Source of the DNA: Desulfurococcales archaeon
Lineage (GTDB): Archaea; Thermoproteota; Thermoprotei_A; Sulfolobales; WAQK01
DNA: 9,455 nt
NCBI GenBank assembly: GCA_027016915.1
Contig: JALURJ010000246.1
Span: 1 to 9,455, forward strand
Reading direction: 5' to 3'
Part shown: positions 1-6,012 of the stretch, piece by piece
Position numbering within the stretch: position 1 is the stretch's first letter
Layout of the letters: each line of letters starts with the position of its first letter
Position numbers and translations under genes: made by a program
Notes under the pieces: model-generated
What the model was told of the DNA's origin: nothing
Database searches by the model: none
Seen by the model: only the letters and a program-made list of their open reading frames with translations

Positions 1-2391
1 CCTCAGATGTACCCTGACCCCAGGCGCGTGGTACAGAACATGGCCTCCCACAGCCTGGGTGGGATCCCCGTAGAACACGTCGGGCCTCGCCATGACCTGG
101 TTGGTTATCACCACAGCGGCATTGTATATTTCGGCCAGCCTCATGAGCTGGCGGAGGTGCCTGTTAAGCTTCTGCTGCCTTGCAGCGAGGTTCTCCCTCC
201 CAGGATACTCTGCCCTAAAATGCCCGGTGATCGAGTCAACGACCACCAGCCTAATGTTATCCTTGGCCATCAGGCCCATCAGCTCGTCGACCACCGCCAT
301 CTGGTGGTCGCTGTTGACGGCCCTCACATAGTAGATGTTCTCCATGACCTGGTCCGGGTCGAGGTCAAGTGCACGCGCCATCGCCTCTATCCTCTCCCAC
401 CTAAAGGTTCCCTCACTATCAATGTAGGCAGCCTTCGCCGCCAGGCCTCCCTTCTCGGGCGGGAGCTGTACGTTTACCGAGAGCTGGTGGCATATCTGGG
501 TATTATGTAGTATCACCGGTACTTCTCCACCCACACAAGTGTGGTGGTCTGGAACCACTACGTCATAGACGTAGTCGTTGTATTCTATCTCCCTAACGCT
601 GACAACTCTTTCCCATCCAAGTCTCTTCACGATATTGATTAGCGATAGCGCCTCCTCAAGCATACTGGTACGTGCCTCGATCTCCTCCAGCAGGGCATCG
701 ACTATTCTCCGCCTCTTGGCAGGATCCTTGGGAAGACCCCTAGACAGGTAGTTTCCAATAGTGCTCCGCGAGACGCCGAGTTTCTCTGCTAGTACGCGCC
801 GGGGGGAGAAGGGCAGGCTCCTATAGATCTCGGGGAACTCTTTAACCTCTGTTTCAAGCCTCCTCTTAGCGCTCCTCAGCTCCTTCAGCACCTGGCGGAA
901 TATCTCCTCAACCCCTTGCAGCGTCTTTAGGGAGATATATTTTTGCTTGGATTTCGAGGTCCGTGTTAACACGTGGTAAGCCGTTTTTGAACCCATGATC
1001 TTCTTGCCAAACGGCTTTCCTACGGGACCGCTGGCCCCTCCAAGCACTCTTCTATAAATGTCTCTTAGGTGTAGCGCTATTATGCCTGGAACCACGTCGT
1101 AGTTCTTCGCCATACTTGTTTCACGGGGTTTCTTGGATCTGAACGGTAGGTTCAGGACCTTCTTTCTATCGGCGCCTGTGATGAAGAGCCTGTAGTAGGT
1201 TGAGCCTTTAACCAGTTTTCTTCTGAGCGTCACCTTTATGCCAAGCTTTGCCATCAGGTAGGTTAGGCCGAATGCAAGTTTCTTGCTCTTAGTGACGATT
1301 TCTATCGCTATGGCTCCAGAGTAGTATCCATCCCCCTCTAGATAGCCTGCTAGGAAGTGTCTTGCAATGTTTTCAGGAGCCTGGAGTATTTCCTCGGGCA
1401 CGAACCGTTCACCGGACTTTGTGTATGCCAGGTCTCCCAGCAGCCTCTTTACAGGCTTCCTCAGAAGGATTTTGGGCGGGCGTCTTCCGCTGGGGTCGCG
1501 ATACACTCTTGGTTTGAATCCGAATCTGCGCCTTATGTAGGATTCAAGCCACGATACCAGGGCCTCACTTCTAAGGGATATGGAGAGGGGGTTGCGTGTC
1601 CCTTCGGCCACGAATAGGCCGAGGAAGTATGCGTCGTCCTCATCTAAACCTACGTTACGGGAGTCGAGGAACAGTTTACGCGGCCTAGCTATGTAGTCGC
1701 CGGGCGATATATGGCCTGCCCGGGTCCAGGAAAGCCCCCGGCGGCTCAGCACTAATAGGGGGTGTAGCTTTGTTAGCCTGATCTTGGCTCCACTTTCAGT
1801 CGTGATCTCGAGTACCTTCCTGACCCGTTCACGGTAGATTAGCGGGGCTTCAACGAACCTGAAACCCTGGCCGTCGAAGGCAAGTACCTTGAGGGTTGGG
1901 GCCTTAACGACAAATCCATTATCCATGCGTTCTTCGCCGTAAAGCTCAGCGTATTTCCTGTATAGCTCCTCTATGGTCTTGAGCCTCACCTTATCTGGGT
2001 TCATGTAGATTATGGGGGTGTCCTTGGAAACACACTTGCCCGTTCCGAACTCTCCGTAGAACTCTGTTATGGTTTTGGTCTCAATGCCGCCTCCCAGCAG
2101 GTTGTCTAGGTTCCTGCTGCCTGTGGTTATTTTCTGGATGGTCATTCTTTCCTTCTTGACCTCTAGGGCTGTCTTGAACCTGATGTCTAGGGCCTCTCTG
2201 GCGGCCTTGATTATCTTCTGGGCTGTGGTTATGGGTATCCCTGCTATGGCGCTCAGCTCCTGGGGTGTGGCGACGGCTATGGCTTCGGGGGTGGCATAGC
2301 CCGCTTCCATGAGCTTGTTCGCCACGCTGGGAGTGACTCCGGGGAGGTCGGTTATTGCTAGGGTTCTGTGCTTTTCGTCCAGATCACTCAT
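1..2391 (-). CDS. radA: DNA repair and recombination protein RadA precursor, interrupted by an intein (3' end outside window)
   Basis: Archaeal RecA/Rad51-family recombinase, which forms ATP-dependent filaments on single-stranded DNA for strand exchange. The frame is open for 797 codons to the window edge. Residues 1-119 are the N-extein. It has a helix-hairpin-helix N-terminal domain (LPGVTP near 16-21, AGIPITTAQK near 50-59) and the start of the ATPase core, ending in Walker A GEFGTGK (113-119). Residues 120-630 are an intein. From 631 the C-extein resumes as TQICHQ, with YIDSEGTF, Walker B LVVVDS (about 715-720) and the L2-region NQV...DP...GGH motif. The exteins join to 286 residues here; RadA is usually near 320, so roughly 35 residues lie beyond position 1. 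ATG at 2391 is preceded by a good Shine-Dalgarno site (GAGGGT, 2399-2404) and a TATA box. The gene is divergent from the SecB-like gene. Identification is secure; activity requires protein splicing because the P-loop is split. Confidence 0.96.
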   Translation of the reverse strand, partial: MSDLDEKHRTLAITDLPGVTPSVANKLMEAGYATPEAIAVATPQELSAIAGIPITTAQKIIKAAREALDIRFKTALEVKKERMTIQKITTGSRNLDNLLGGGIETKTITEFYGEFGTGKCVSKDTPIIYMNPDKVRLKTIEELYRKYAELYGEERMDNGFVVKAPTLKVLAFDGQGFRFVEAPLIYRERVRKVLEITTESGAKIRLTKLHPLLVLSRRGLSWTRAGHISPGDYIARPRKLFLDSRNVGLDEDDAYFLGLFVAEGTRNPLSISLRSEALVSWLESYIRRRFGFKPRVYRDPSGRRPPKILLRKPVKRLLGDLAYTKSGERFVPEEILQAPENIARHFLAGYLEGDGYYSGAIAIEIVTKSKKLAFGLTYLMAKLGIKVTLRRKLVKGSTYYRLFITGADRKKVLNLPFRSKKPRETSMAKNYDVVPGIIALHLRDIYRRVLGGASGPVGKPFGKKIMGSKTAYHVLTRTSKSKQKYISLKTLQGVEEIFRQVLKELRSAKRRLETEVKEFPEIYRSLPFSPRRVLAEKLGVSRSTIGNYLSRGLPKDPAKRRRIVDALLEEIEARTSMLEEALSLINIVKRLGWERVVSVREIEYNDYVYDVVVPDHHTCVGGEVPVILHNTQICHQLSVNVQLPPEKGGLAAKAAYIDSEGTFRWERIEAMARALDLDPDQVMENIYYVRAVNSDHQMAVVDELMGLMAKDNIRLVVVDSITGHFRAEYPGRENLAARQQKLNRHLRQLMRLAEIYNAAVVITNQVMARPDVFYGDPTQAVGGHVLYHAPGVRVHLR
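736..795 (-). other. Helix-turn-helix-like segment inside the intein
   Basis: The encoded stretch VLAEKLGVSRSTIGNYLSRG has the spacing of a classic helix-turn-helix: Ala at position 3, Gly at the turn, Val two residues later, then a recognition helix with Ile and Leu in core positions. It lies between the second LAGLIDADG motif and splicing block F. It could be an accessory DNA-binding element of the endonuclease. Function is inferred from the pattern only. Confidence 0.6.
1327..1623 (-). other. LAGLIDADG motif pair of the intein homing endonuclease
   Basis: The first motif LGLFVAEG is encoded at 1600-1623 and the second, FLAGYLEGDG, at 1327-1356. They are separated by 81 residues, as expected for a single-chain, two-motif enzyme. 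Each motif keeps an acidic residue near its end (Glu in AEG, Asp in EGD), the positions that hold the catalytic metals in this family. By family knowledge the enzyme would cut intein-less radA alleles at the P-loop codons and drive homing. The target site is inferred, not shown. Confidence 0.9.
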
Positions 2392-2398
2392 GCCTAGG

Positions 2399-2441
2399 AC
2401 CCTCGGATCAACTGTTTAGTGGGTCTAGGCTTATATCTATA
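2399..2441 (-). promoter_or_regulatory. radA promoter (TATA box) and Shine-Dalgarno site
   Basis: On the minus strand a TATA-like GATATAAG lies at 2437-2430, within a longer TATAGATATAAG run. A start point about 25 nt downstream would give a leader of roughly 15-20 nt. GAGGGT at 2404-2399 is the ribosome binding site, 7 nt before the radA ATG, and supports that start. Confidence 0.6.
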
Positions 2442-2487
2442 CCTTCCCGAAACTATTTAGTAATACCATACCTAGGGGCTCCGGAAC

Positions 2488-2497
2488 ATAAATTACT
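2488..2497 (+). promoter_or_regulatory. TATA box for the SecB-like gene
   Basis: CATAAATTAC lies about 45 nt upstream of the ATG at 2540. The expected transcription start (about 2515-2518) falls inside the palindrome at 2511-2525. The assignment rests on position and AT content only. Confidence 0.5.
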
Positions 2498-2510
2498 ATC
2501 TAGAACTGAT

Positions 2511-2525
2511 CTAGCCAGTGGCTAG
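2511..2525. repeat. Perfect palindrome, possible operator
   Basis: CTAGCCA and TGGCTAG form 7-bp perfect arms around a single central G. The site sits where transcription of the downstream gene should start, 14 nt before its ATG, which is a typical position for a repressor operator. Palindromes of this size occur by chance about once in a window this long, so the position is the main argument. Confidence 0.4.
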
Positions 2526-2539
2526 TGGAGTGGAGCGGG

Positions 2540-2962
2540 ATGCCGAGCATAGTGGTGAAGTTGAAGAGCATAAATGCTGAGAGGCTGAGCGAGAGGCTCC
2601 CACCCCAGATAAGCTTCCAGACCCAGCTCGCCCTCCCCAGCGAGGAGCCCAGGTTCCAGGAGAACACCATAGTCCTCCCCTACACGTTCACCATAACAGC
2701 CGTGCCCCCCATAGTCTCCCTCCTCCTCCGAGGCATAGTGGTAGTCCAGGGCTCCAGGGAGGAGCTGAACAAGATCAGGGAGGAGGTTGAGAAAAAGAAG
2801 ATCCCGGGCCCGGTGGCGCAGGCAGCGCTCAGCTACAGCCTTGCAGAGGCAGTTGTCCTCTTCAGGGACCTAGGAGTGCCGCCGCCCATAGTCCTGCCCC
2901 CCATGCAGGGCGGCAAGCAGCAGGGGGATAAGAAGGGGTACCAGCCCGTCAGCACGATATAG
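2540..2962 (+). CDS. Conserved archaeal protein, possible SecB-like chaperone fold
   Basis: A protein of 140 residues; exact function not recognised. Residues 1-85 look like a run of beta strands: a start resembling IVVKLKSINAERL, then ISFQTQLALP, IVLPYTFTITAVPPIVSLLLRG and a strand IVVVQGSREELNKI. The pattern of an F/Y-rich strand, a PP turn and then an L-x-G-x-V-V-V strand resembles the SecB-like superfamily, which binds unfolded chains. The C-terminal part holds a helix (about 92-112), then a proline-rich tail and a Gly/Gln/Lys-rich end that is probably disordered. ATG at 2540 is chosen over an in-frame GTG at 2525 because two GGAG elements (2527-2535) lie just before it and the GTG overlaps the likely transcription start. 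It is followed by thrS about 50 bp downstream. No signal peptide or membrane segment is seen, so it should be cytosolic. The SecB link is tentative. Confidence 0.75.
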   Translation: MPSIVVKLKSINAERLSERLPPQISFQTQLALPSEEPRFQENTIVLPYTFTITAVPPIVSLLLRGIVVVQGSREELNKIREEVEKKKIPGPVAQAALSYSLAEAVVLFRDLGVPPPIVLPPMQGGKQQGDKKGYQPVSTI

Positions 2963-2967
2963 CCAGC

Positions 2968-2981
2968 AATAATATTCTTAA
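2968..2981 (+). promoter_or_regulatory. Possible TATA element for thrS
   Basis: AATAATATTCTTAA lies just after the stop codon of the SecB-like gene. A start point about 25-30 nt downstream would be near 2998-3002. That is downstream of the TTG at 2986 but upstream of the strong ribosome binding site and CTG at 3016, so it favours the later start. Read-through from the upstream gene is equally possible. Confidence 0.4.
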
Positions 2982-3003
2982 TTCTTTGCACCACCGTGAT
3001 TAT

Positions 3004-3018
3004 GAGGGGATAGGCCTG
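3004..3018 (+). promoter_or_regulatory. Shine-Dalgarno site and CTG start of thrS
   Basis: GAGGGGAT matches 7 of 8 bases of the archaeal consensus GAGGTGAT and stands 4 nt before the in-frame CTG. No ATG, GTG or TTG lies at this distance in frame. The nearby out-of-frame ATG at 3002 meets a stop after three codons. Confidence 0.6.
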
Positions 3019-4860
3019 AAGCTACTCCTAATCCATGCCAGGAGCTTCAAGTACAGGGCTAGGGAAAAGGCCGTTCAGGACGCCGAACCCCTTGACCAGG
3101 CCCCCGGCGAGGCAGCCGTTCAGGACGCCCTTGTAGCCTTCATAACGGTGGAGGCGGAGGATGAGGCTAACCCCGGCCTTGCAGCCGAGAAGGCGGCTGA
3201 GGAGATAGACGATGTTGCCAAGCGGCTAGGAGTTGGGAGGGTTGTGGTGTACCCCTACGCACATCTCTCGCCAAACCTTGCCTCCCCCAGCAAGGCCCTC
3301 GAAACCCTAAGGTACGTCGAGGCCAAGGTTGCCGCCAAAGGCTATGAGACCATCAGGGCTCCCTTCGGCTGGTACAAGGAGTTCGACCTGGAATGCTACG
3401 GGCACCCCCTAAGCGAGCTTTCCAGGGAGGTGAGGATAGCGGAGGCTGCTAGGAGGCCTGTTGAGAAGGAGTTCTACATCATGACTCCCAAAGGCGAGCT
3501 CTACAGGCCGGAGGAGTACAGGTTCGGGCCCGGCGAGGAGGACTTTAAGGTGCTGGTGGAGAAGGAGGTTTTCGGCAAGGAGCTGGAGGGAGGCTACCCC
3601 AGGGTCAATGATTTCTGCAGGAAGTTCGGCTTCGAGTGGGAGCCCATGGGCGATGCTGGCCACATGAGGTACGGGCCCCACGCCACCCTGATGACCGAGC
3701 TGGTCTCCGAGTATGCCTGGAGGATAGCTAAGGATCTGGGTGTTCCGGTATTCAAGGTTCGTGGAACCAACATGTTCAACCTATCGTATAGGCCCGTCAG
3801 GGAGCATGCCGACCTCTTCGGCGACCGGCTCTACGAGGTCCGCGTCGATAAGAGCAGGTTCGTCCTCCGCTACGCTGCGTGCCACCAGCAGTTCTCAATG
3901 CTGAAGGACTGGGTCATAAGCTACCGAAACCTCCCCATGGGCATGTTCGAGGTGGCTGACAGCTACAGGCTGGAGCAGCGCGGCGAGGTCAACCTCTGCT
4001 TCAGGCTCAGGAAGTTCTACATGCCCGACCTCCACATCCTGACCCGCGACCTGGAGGAGGCCAAAAAGATGGCGCTCAGGGTAAGGAACAGGATACACGA
4101 GGAGATCTGGAAGCTGGGAAGGAGATATGTAGCCATCTACAATGTGACGAGAGATTTCCTGGAAGAGCATAGAGACTACTTAGAGGAGCTGGTGAGGCTT
4201 GAAGGCATGCCTGTGCTCCTCACAGTGGTCCCCGCAGGCATCTACTACTGGGTGATCAACGTCGAGTACACGATAATAGACTCCCTGGGCAGGCCTAGGG
4301 AGATAGGCACGTTCCAGATAGATGTGGGCAACGCCAAGAGGTTCGGCATAAAATACACCGATGAGAAGGGGGAGGAAAGGTACCCGGTCATCATACATAC
4401 AGCCATAATTGGAAGCGTGGAGAGGTACATTTACGCCGTTCTCGACACCGCTGCAATGATGGAGAATGAAGGAAGAACCCCCCACATACCCGTATGGCTA
4501 TCACCCATACAGGTGAGAGTGATACCAGTCTCTAGGGACTACTTGGGCTACGCTTTAGAAGTTGCTAGGAAAATCGATGAGGCTGGCTTCCGCGTGGATG
4601 TAGACGATAGGGATGAGAGCCTGGGCAAGAAGATCAGGGATGCAGGGATCGAGTGGATACCCTACATAGTCGTCGTGGGAAAGAGAGAGGTTGAGACAAA
4701 CACGCTCAACGTTAGGGTACGCAGCGAGGGTAAGCAGAAGACCATGACCCTCGACGAGCTTGTAGGGGAGCTTGAAGGACAGACGAAGGGGTATCCCAGG
4801 AGGGATTCGACGCTCCCTCTACTTGTTTCGCAGAGGCCCAGCCTCCCCTACCTCTCCTGA
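3016..4860 (+). CDS. thrS: Threonyl-tRNA synthetase, archaeal type with N-terminal editing domain
   Basis: Charges tRNA(Thr) and removes mis-attached serine. With the start proposed here it has 614 residues. Residues 1-140 are the archaeal DTD-like editing domain: LLLIHARS at the start, His83 in YPYAHLSP, Tyr120-Lys121 in FGWYK, Glu134. The class II core follows: zinc ligands Cys289 (YAACH), His340 (PDLH) and His461 (IIHTA), motif 2 Arg318 (SYRLE), motif 3 Arg470 (GSVER). An anticodon-binding domain (about 490-590) and a conserved-looking tail end the protein. Start: GAGGGGAT (3004-3011) lies 4 nt before CTG at 3016, and a CTG start aligns exactly with the usual (M)xLLLIH beginning. An in-frame TTG at 2986 would add ten residues lacking such a ribosome site. 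Some crenarchaea, including Aeropyrum, are reported to have two ThrRS genes that divide charging and editing. This copy keeps the residues of both, so it may be bifunctional or the editing partner. Confidence 0.93.
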   Translation: MKLLLIHARSFKYRAREKAVQDAEPLDQAPGEAAVQDALVAFITVEAEDEANPGLAAEKAAEEIDDVAKRLGVGRVVVYPYAHLSPNLASPSKALETLRYVEAKVAAKGYETIRAPFGWYKEFDLECYGHPLSELSREVRIAEAARRPVEKEFYIMTPKGELYRPEEYRFGPGEEDFKVLVEKEVFGKELEGGYPRVNDFCRKFGFEWEPMGDAGHMRYGPHATLMTELVSEYAWRIAKDLGVPVFKVRGTNMFNLSYRPVREHADLFGDRLYEVRVDKSRFVLRYAACHQQFSMLKDWVISYRNLPMGMFEVADSYRLEQRGEVNLCFRLRKFYMPDLHILTRDLEEAKKMALRVRNRIHEEIWKLGRRYVAIYNVTRDFLEEHRDYLEELVRLEGMPVLLTVVPAGIYYWVINVEYTIIDSLGRPREIGTFQIDVGNAKRFGIKYTDEKGEERYPVIIHTAIIGSVERYIYAVLDTAAMMENEGRTPHIPVWLSPIQVRVIPVSRDYLGYALEVARKIDEAGFRVDVDDRDESLGKKIRDAGIEWIPYIVVVGKREVETNTLNVRVRSEGKQKTMTLDELVGELEGQTKGYPRRDSTLPLLVSQRPSLPYLS

Positions 4861-5013
4861 CAGGGGGTCAGCCGAGGGTATTCTCGTCACCCTCAGCCCT
4901 AAAGCGCCACATCATCCCCAGATCACTATCCCTGTATCGAGGCTTTTATCGAGTCTCCCGCATCGATGTTTAAATCCCGGAAAGGATAGTATCCACTAAG
5001 TATAGGTTGGCGG
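4861..5013. other. Intergenic region between thrS and the channel gene
   Basis: This stretch holds no gene. GAGGGT (4874-4879) and ACCCTC (4889-4894) can form a 6-bp hairpin just after thrS. TTTT at 4944-4947 is the only short T-run. TATCGAG is repeated at 4935-4941 and 4947-4953 with a 12-bp period, followed by the 8-bp palindrome CATCGATG (4961-4968). The TATA-like TTTAAAT (4969-4975) comes next, then GGATAGTATCC (4984-4994), a palindrome between the TATA box and the expected transcription start. The layout suggests a regulated promoter, though no known regulator site was recognised. Confidence 0.45.
4968..4975 (+). promoter_or_regulatory. TATA box of the potassium channel gene
   Basis: GTTTAAAT lies about 40 nt before the GTG start at 5014, predicting a leader of 15-20 nt. 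It is flanked by ATCGA repeats upstream and an 11-bp palindrome downstream. Confidence 0.5.
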
Positions 5014-6012
5014 GTGTCTGGGGTGCTGGAGGCGCTATACTACCTGCTGAAGAGGTTCTTCCGGTACACGAGGAGCAAGGTCTTCGTGGTGGGCCTAGGC
5101 CTCGTCGCGGTGATCCTGGCGAGTGGCCTCTCCTTCAGCTATTTTGAAGGGAAACCACTGGAGGAGAGTCTCTACTGGACCTTCATAACCATCACCACCA
5201 TAGGCTACGGCGACATATACCCGCAGACCGAGGCGGGGAGAATGGTGGCTGTAGCGACGGCGCTGACAGGGATAGCGTTCTTTACTGTGTTCGTCGGACT
5301 AATAGCAGACTACGTGATGATCCGCGCCACCAAGAGGGCTAGGGGTGAGCTCCCCGTGAAGGCTAGGGGGCATATAGTCATACTGGGCTGGGACGAGGCG
5401 GCCGAAACCCTGGTAGGGGAGCTTAGAGCCAAGGTGCCTGGGAGAAGGATCGTTCTCCTGAACCGTGAGGGCCCGCTGCTGGCCGAGGGCGAAGTTTCCA
5501 CTGTTAGGGGTGACCCTACAAAGGCCGAGGATCTCAAGAAGGCCTCCATAGGTGAAGCTTCACACATAATTGTAACTACAGGCGACGACTCCAGAACCAT
5601 ACTTGCCGTGCTCCATGCTAGGAGGCTTAACCCAAAAGCCACGATAATAGCCGAGGCCCTTAGGGATGAGAACATGGACCTAATAAGACAGGCAGGAGCT
5701 GATATGGTTGTGCTCACAAGCAGTCTAGGCGGAATGCTGCTGGCCAGCGCCGTGACCGAGCCAGCTATACCTAGGCTCATAGAGGACTTGGCCGGAGCAA
5801 CGACAGGCGTCGTCGATGTTGTGGAGAGGCCTGCTGGCCGCTATGCAGGTATGAGGTTCTCCGAGGCCCTTCTCAAGGCCAAGAAGGAAGAGGACTCACT
5901 CATACTGGCCGTTATAAGGAATGGAGAGCTTGTGGCCAACCCGCCCGAAGACTACATGATAAGCGAGGACGACAAGCTCCTCATCCTTGTGAAGAGCCGG
6001 CAGACCCCTTAA
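5014..6012 (+). CDS. Two-transmembrane potassium channel with cytoplasmic RCK (TrkA-N/TrkA-C) module
   Basis: MthK-like ion channel of 332 residues in the cell membrane. TM1 is about residues 23-43, the pore helix 50-60, the K+ selectivity filter TIGYGD 62-67 and TM2 about 76-99. The RCK N-terminal subdomain runs from about 119 (HIVILGWDEAAETLV) to about 240, and the RCK C-terminal subdomain from about 260 to the end. The usual Gly-x-Gly-x-x-Gly nucleotide loop reads GWDEAA, so NAD binding is doubtful; calcium or another ligand may gate it. No voltage sensor is present, so it is not a KvAP-type channel. The GTG start at 5014 puts a short amphipathic segment before TM1, and the ribosome site is weak. 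The final 32 bp overlap the convergent mobB-like gene. It could act as a channel or as a K+-flux regulator partner, and the channel reading is strongly favoured by the filter. Confidence 0.92.
   Translation: MSGVLEALYYLLKRFFRYTRSKVFVVGLGLVAVILASGLSFSYFEGKPLEESLYWTFITITTIGYGDIYPQTEAGRMVAVATALTGIAFFTVFVGLIADYVMIRATKRARGELPVKARGHIVILGWDEAAETLVGELRAKVPGRRIVLLNREGPLLAEGEVSTVRGDPTKAEDLKKASIGEASHIIVTTGDDSRTILAVLHARRLNPKATIIAEALRDENMDLIRQAGADMVVLTSSLGGMLLASAVTEPAIPRLIEDLAGATTGVVDVVERPAGRYAGMRFSEALLKAKKEEDSLILAVIRNGELVANPPEDYMISEDDKLLILVKSRQTP

Larger units (their letters stand above)
502..2034 (-). mobile_element. Intein with LAGLIDADG homing endonuclease in the RadA Walker A motif
   Basis: In-frame 511-residue protein intron between GEFGTGK and TQICHQ. 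It starts with Cys1 (block A, CVSKDTPIIY). Block B is LTKLHPLL, with Thr88 and His91 (intein numbering). Block F is YVYDVVVPDHH. It ends in block G VILHN followed by extein Thr as the +1 nucleophile, so it should splice by the standard class 1 route. The middle carries two LAGLIDADG motifs (138-145 and 227-236) and a helix-turn-helix-like segment (414-433). The start of the intein and its insertion point resemble, from memory, the Pyrococcus horikoshii RadA intein, which is a small version without endonuclease. Arginine codons differ from the host exteins (by hand about 21 CGN to 32 AGR, versus mostly AGG in the exteins), suggesting separate ancestry. No stop or frameshift interrupts it, so it looks active. 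Confidence 0.96.

Noticed and set aside
7..2299. Several plus-strand open frames of 76-167 codons opposite radA
   Set aside because: They are antisense to the continuous, motif-rich radA-intein frame, have no recognisable motifs and no ribosome sites. They result from GC-rich codon bias.
2402..2413. 12-base match CCTCGGATCAAC also found near 7818
   Set aside because: A few matches of this length are expected by chance in 9.4 kb. One copy is in a leader and the other in coding sequence, with no extended similarity.
3409..4485. Minus-strand open frames opposite thrS
   Set aside because: They are shadows of thrS with no promoter, ribosome site or family resemblance.
4874..4894. Hairpin after thrS as an intrinsic terminator
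   Set aside because: The stem is only 6 bp with a 9-nt loop and no following T-run. Archaeal termination relies on T-runs, so it is described under the intergenic region but not called.
5313..5319. GTGATGA inside the channel gene as a possible C box
   Set aside because: It lies within conserved coding sequence and no matching C'/D box arrangement was seen. Other TGATGA matches in thrS and the heme gene were rejected for the same reason.
5310..5780. A 156-codon minus-strand open frame inside the channel gene
   Set aside because: The plus-strand frame encodes a clear K+ filter and RCK module. The antisense product is Ser/Leu-rich with no motif.
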